A stretch of 64,000 bases of DNA from Cognatilysobacter tabacisoli. Lineage in GTDB: Bacteria > Pseudomonadota > Gammaproteobacteria > Xanthomonadales > Xanthomonadaceae. The notes beneath the pieces are model-generated. The model saw nothing but the letters and a program-made list of their open reading frames with translations. It was not told the DNA's origin and did not search any database. The position numbers and the translations under genes are program-made. Below are positions 61,170 to 64,000 of the stretch, one piece after another (position 1 is the first letter of the stretch; each line of letters opens with the position of its first letter). Location of the stretch: contig NZ_KZ987400.1 in assembly GCF_003586305.1 (NCBI RefSeq), positions 218,606 to 282,605 of the forward strand, written 5' to 3'.

Positions 61170-62099
61170 ATGGCCCGCCCGATCTGGACCGGAACGCTGT
61201 CGTTCGGCCTGCTCAACATCCCGGTCAAGCTGATGTCCGGCGAGCGCCGCGTCGACCTGCAGCTGCGCATGCTCGACAGCCGCGACAACGCGCCGATCCG
61301 CTACGAGCGCGTCAACGCCGAGACCGGCGAGGAAGTGCCGTGGAAGGAGATCGTCAAGGCCTACGAGTACGACAAGGGCAGCTACGTCGTGCTCGAGGAG
61401 GCCGACATCGCCGCCGCCGCGCCCGACCACAAGGAGTCGGTCGACATCGACGCGTTCGTCGACGCCGCGTCGATCGGCCCGGAGTTCTATGAGAAACCGT
61501 ACGTGCTCGAGCCCGGCAAGAAGGCCGAGAAGGGCTACGTGCTGCTGCGCGAAGTGCTGAAGAAGACCAAGAAGGTCGGCATCGGCCGCGTGGTGATCCG
61601 CACCCGCGAGTACCTGGCCGCGGTGGTGCCGAAGGACGACGCGCTGCTGCTGCTGATCCTGCGCTTCGCCCAGGAGATCATCGACCCGGCCGACTACAAG
61701 CTGCCCGAGGGCAACCTGGCGAAGTGGAAGATCAGCCCGCGCGAGGTCGAGATGGCGCAGCAGCTGATCGATTCGATGGCGTCGAAGTGGGCGCCCGACA
61801 CCTACAAGGACGACTTCCGCGACCGCCTGCACAAGGTCATCGAGCAGCGGGTCAAGACCAAGGAGGTCGTGCGCGCGCCGGTCGACGAGGACGCGCTGCC
61901 GGAGAACGCCGCGACCAACGTCATCGACTTCGCCGAGCTGCTGCGCCGCAGCCTCGAGAAGAAGGGCGGTGCGGCGCCGGCGAAGAAGGCTGCGGCCAAG
62001 GCGGCCGCGAAGGCCAGCAAGTCGCCGGCGAAGAAGGCGGCCAAGGCCCCGGCAAAGAAGTCGGCCGCCAAGAGCAAGCCCGCGCGGAAGGCGGGGTGA
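61170..62099 (+). CDS. ku: Ku protein for non-homologous end joining
   Basis: 309 aa. MARPIWTGTLSFGLLNIPVKLMSGERR is the typical bacterial Ku start. The ring domain includes YVLEPGKKAEKGYVLLREVLKKTKKVGIGRVVIRTREYLAAVVP. The C-terminal ~40 residues are a Lys/Ala-rich tail (KKAAAKAAAKASKSPAKKAAK) that in other Ku proteins helps DNA threading and LigD recruitment. It binds broken DNA ends as a homodimer. ligD begins 71 bp downstream on the same strand. Confidence 0.96.
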   Translation: MARPIWTGTLSFGLLNIPVKLMSGERRVDLQLRMLDSRDNAPIRYERVNAETGEEVPWKEIVKAYEYDKGSYVVLEEADIAAAAPDHKESVDIDAFVDAASIGPEFYEKPYVLEPGKKAEKGYVLLREVLKKTKKVGIGRVVIRTREYLAAVVPKDDALLLLILRFAQEIIDPADYKLPEGNLAKWKISPREVEMAQQLIDSMASKWAPDTYKDDFRDRLHKVIEQRVKTKEVVRAPVDEDALPENAATNVIDFAELLRRSLEKKGGAAPAKKAAAKAAAKASKSPAKKAAKAPAKKSAAKSKPARKAG

Positions 62100-62170
62100 T
62101 GCGCGGCGCGGGCGCCGACGTCCCCGGTCGCGCGGCGCCATTGCGCTTCGCCGGCGCGTAGGACGCGGCG

Positions 62171-64000
62171 ATGGCGCTCGAGGAATACCGCCGCAAGCGA
62201 CGCTTCGACCGCACCCCCGAGCCCGGCGACGACGCCCGCCCGCGCGCGCGCCGCGGCCGCCGCGAGCCGATGTTCGTCATCCAGCTGCACCACGCGCGCG
62301 CGCGCCACTACGACTTCCGGCTCGAGGTCGACGGGGTGCTGAAGAGCTGGGCGGTGCCGAAGGGGCCGTCGCTGCGCGCCGGCGAGAAGCGGCTGGCGGT
62401 CGAGGTCGAGGACCACCCGATCGCCTACGCCGAGTTCGAGGGTGACATCCCTGCGGGCCAGTACGGTGCCGGCCACGTCGACCGCTTCGACCGCGGCACC
62501 TGGTTCACCGACGGCGACGCGCTCGCGCAGATCGCCGCCGGCCGGCTCGACTTCACGCTCGACGGCGAACGGCTGCGCGGCCGCTTCACCCTGGTGCGCA
62601 CCGGCAAGCCGGCGCGCCAGCCGCAATGGCTGCTGATGAAGCGCAGCGACGAGCACGTGCGCGACATCGACGCCGATGGACTGCTCGATGCGCCGTTGGA
62701 TGCGCCCGTCGCCAAGCGCGCGGCGGCGCGCGCGCGAACGACGGCCGTTGCGGCGCAGTCGACTGCGGCAGGCCAGCGCGCGACCGCGAAGACGCGGTCT
62801 GCGGCATCGGCGTCGACGAAAGCGGCGACGAGGACGAGAAAGACCGCGTCAGCCGAGCCGTCACCGACGACACCGCGACCCACCAAGCGCGCCGCCGCCC
62901 GGCCCGCGCGCGGCGCCGGCTGGCGCGCGCGCGCGCTGGCCGTCGCCGGCAAGGGCGCGCTGGCGCCGCTGCCCGACGACGTCGAGCTGGCGCTGACCAC
63001 GCTGCGCGAGCAGCCGCCGCCGGGCGACGGCTGGCAGCACGAGGTCAAGTGGGACGGCTACCGCGTGCTGGCGACCATCGCGCGCGGCAAGGCGCGGCTG
63101 CGCTCGCGCAACGGGCTCGACTGGAGCGGCGACTTTCCCGCGGTGAGCGCCGCGCTGGCGGCGCTCGGGCCGTCGACGCTGGTGCTCGACGGCGAGCTCG
63201 TCGCACTCGATCGCCACGGCCGCAGCGACTTCGCCGCGCTGCAGAAGGCGATCAAGGGCGGCCGCGTCGACGCGCTGCGGCTGGTCGCGTTCGACCTGCT
63301 GTACGTCGACGGCGTCGACCTGCGCGACGCGCCGCTGCGCGAGCGCCAGGCGCTGCTGCGCGACGTGCTCGACGCCGCGCCGTCGCCGGCGCTGGCGTTC
63401 AGCGAGCCGGTCGCCGGCAGCGGGCGCGATGCGTTCGAGGCGGCGGTCGCGGCCGGGCTCGAAGGCATCGTCAGCAAGCGCGTCGACGCGCCGTACCGCG
63501 GCGGCCGCAGCGGCCACTGGATCAAGGTCAAGCACGCGGCCAGCGAGGACTTCGTCGTGGTGGGCTACACCGCGCCGAAGGGCAGCCGCGGCAGCTTCGG
63601 CTCGCTGCTGCTGGCCACGCGCGAGGCCGGCGGCTGGCGCTACGCCGGCCGCGTCGGCAGCGGCTTCGACGACGCGACGTTGCGTTCGCTCGGCCAGCGC
63701 CTGCGCGCGCTGCACACCGACGCGCCGGCCGTCGCGCTGCCGGCACACGTGCCGTTCGCCGCGCGCAGCGTGCACTGGGTGACGCCGCGGCTGGTGGTCG
63801 AGGTCAACCTGCGCGGGCGCGGCAGCGAGGGCCTGGTGCGTCAGGCCAGCTTCGCCCGCGTGCGCGACGACAAACCGCTGCGCGACGTGGAGCCCGACAT
63901 GCCGACCAAACCTGCGAAGCGCGCCGCGAAGGCCGCGCCGGCGACGAAAGCGACGAAAGCGACGAAAGCGACGAAAGCGACGAAAGCGACGAAAGCGACG
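62171..64000 (+). CDS. ligD: ATP-dependent DNA ligase D, N-terminal part (phosphoesterase and ligase domains), cut by the window end
   Basis: The frame opens at the ATG at 62171 and is still open at 64000 (610 codons). Residues ~1-160 are the 3'-phosphoesterase domain: MFVIQLHHARARHYDFRLEVDG and EDHPIAYAEFEGDIPAGQYGAG. An Ala/Thr/Lys-rich linker (~165-265) leads to the ligase domain with the adenylation motif EVKWDGYR (Lys293), VLDGELVALD and EGIVSKRVDAPYRGGRSGHWIKVK. The OB-fold part ends near 575. A second linker of Ala-Thr-Lys repeats begins at 63941. A polymerase domain is expected beyond the window, giving the order seen in Pseudomonas LigD. The linkers use a relaxed codon choice (GGA, AGA, TCA). 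Confidence 0.95.
   Translation, partial: MALEEYRRKRRFDRTPEPGDDARPRARRGRREPMFVIQLHHARARHYDFRLEVDGVLKSWAVPKGPSLRAGEKRLAVEVEDHPIAYAEFEGDIPAGQYGAGHVDRFDRGTWFTDGDALAQIAAGRLDFTLDGERLRGRFTLVRTGKPARQPQWLLMKRSDEHVRDIDADGLLDAPLDAPVAKRAAARARTTAVAAQSTAAGQRATAKTRSAASASTKAATRTRKTASAEPSPTTPRPTKRAAARPARGAGWRARALAVAGKGALAPLPDDVELALTTLREQPPPGDGWQHEVKWDGYRVLATIARGKARLRSRNGLDWSGDFPAVSAALAALGPSTLVLDGELVALDRHGRSDFAALQKAIKGGRVDALRLVAFDLLYVDGVDLRDAPLRERQALLRDVLDAAPSPALAFSEPVAGSGRDAFEAAVAAGLEGIVSKRVDAPYRGGRSGHWIKVKHAASEDFVVVGYTAPKGSRGSFGSLLLATREAGGWRYAGRVGSGFDDATLRSLGQRLRALHTDAPAVALPAHVPFAARSVHWVTPRLVVEVNLRGRGSEGLVRQASFARVRDDKPLRDVEPDMPTKPAKRAAKAAPATKATKATKATKATKATKAT
63941..64000 (+). repeat. 9-bp tandem repeat in ligD interdomain linker
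   Basis: GCGACGAAA is repeated six full times plus GCGACG up to the window edge, encoding Ala-Thr-Lys repeats. The array continues outside the window, so the copy number is unknown. Confidence 0.95.

Overview
This window is chromosomal DNA of a very GC-rich gammaproteobacterium. Codon third positions are almost all G or C. The gene content and style (PhhA next to an Lrp/AsnC regulator, a PA0069-type radical SAM protein, tandem I78 inhibitor lipoproteins, an mlaFEDCBA cluster, a VpsR-like sigma-54 activator) point to the Lysobacteraceae/Xanthomonadaceae (Lysobacter/Luteimonas type). The family placement is inferred from gene content, not from a marker search. I found no rRNA or tRNA gene, insertion sequence, prophage or CRISPR array. 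About 50 genes are supported.

Layout. 0-1.1 kb: the end of a TonB-energising exbD cluster (one partial and two complete ExbD proteins, with a strong terminator after the second). 1.2-3.9 kb (minus): cardiolipin synthase, a small membrane protein and pdxJ. 4-9.2 kb: a radical SAM protein, an SLC13-type permease, a PAS histidine kinase with a phytochrome-type response regulator, and a HAD phosphatase that carries a frameshift. 9.2-13.5 kb (minus): a 2OG-Fe(II) oxygenase, a gene-free stretch of about 540 bp, a VpsR-like activator, fructose-1,6-bisphosphatase and a small unknown. 13.7-24.8 kb: a DesK/NarL-type two-component pair, phenylalanine hydroxylase divergent from its probable Lrp-family regulator, a patatin lipoprotein, an AIM24 protein, an M28 peptidase with an Asp/Glu racemase, a rhomboid protease, and a TerC/Alx transporter behind a yybP-ykoY manganese riboswitch. 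25-29 kb: a diguanylate cyclase, an RlmI-type methyltransferase and RmuC. 29.2-33.7 kb (minus): the complete Mla phospholipid transport operon. 33.9-42.9 kb (plus): recC-recB-recD with ATGA overlaps. 43-50 kb: folE, then gltB and gltD with a long structured leader. 50-54.3 kb: an MFS transporter, topoisomerase IB, a barnase/barstar pair and two I78 inhibitors. 54.4-58 kb (minus): a helicase/exonuclease pair resembling Bacillus MrfA-MrfB. 58.1-61.1 kb: copA behind a clear CueR-type promoter, then cueR. 61.2-64 kb: ku and the 5' part of ligD, which runs off the window.

Themes. DNA repair is strongly represented: RecBCD, RmuC, an Mrf-like excision pair, Ku/LigD end joining and topoisomerase IB. 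Envelope maintenance is the second theme: Mla, cardiolipin synthase, ExbD, rhomboid and several lipoproteins. The most useful regulatory observations are the riboswitch, the CueR box, a pair of matched 15-bp palindromes between phhA and the Lrp-type gene, a gltB leader that can hide its own Shine-Dalgarno sequence, and -10 elements lying six bases before the start codons of rlmI and rmuC, which suggest leaderless mRNAs.
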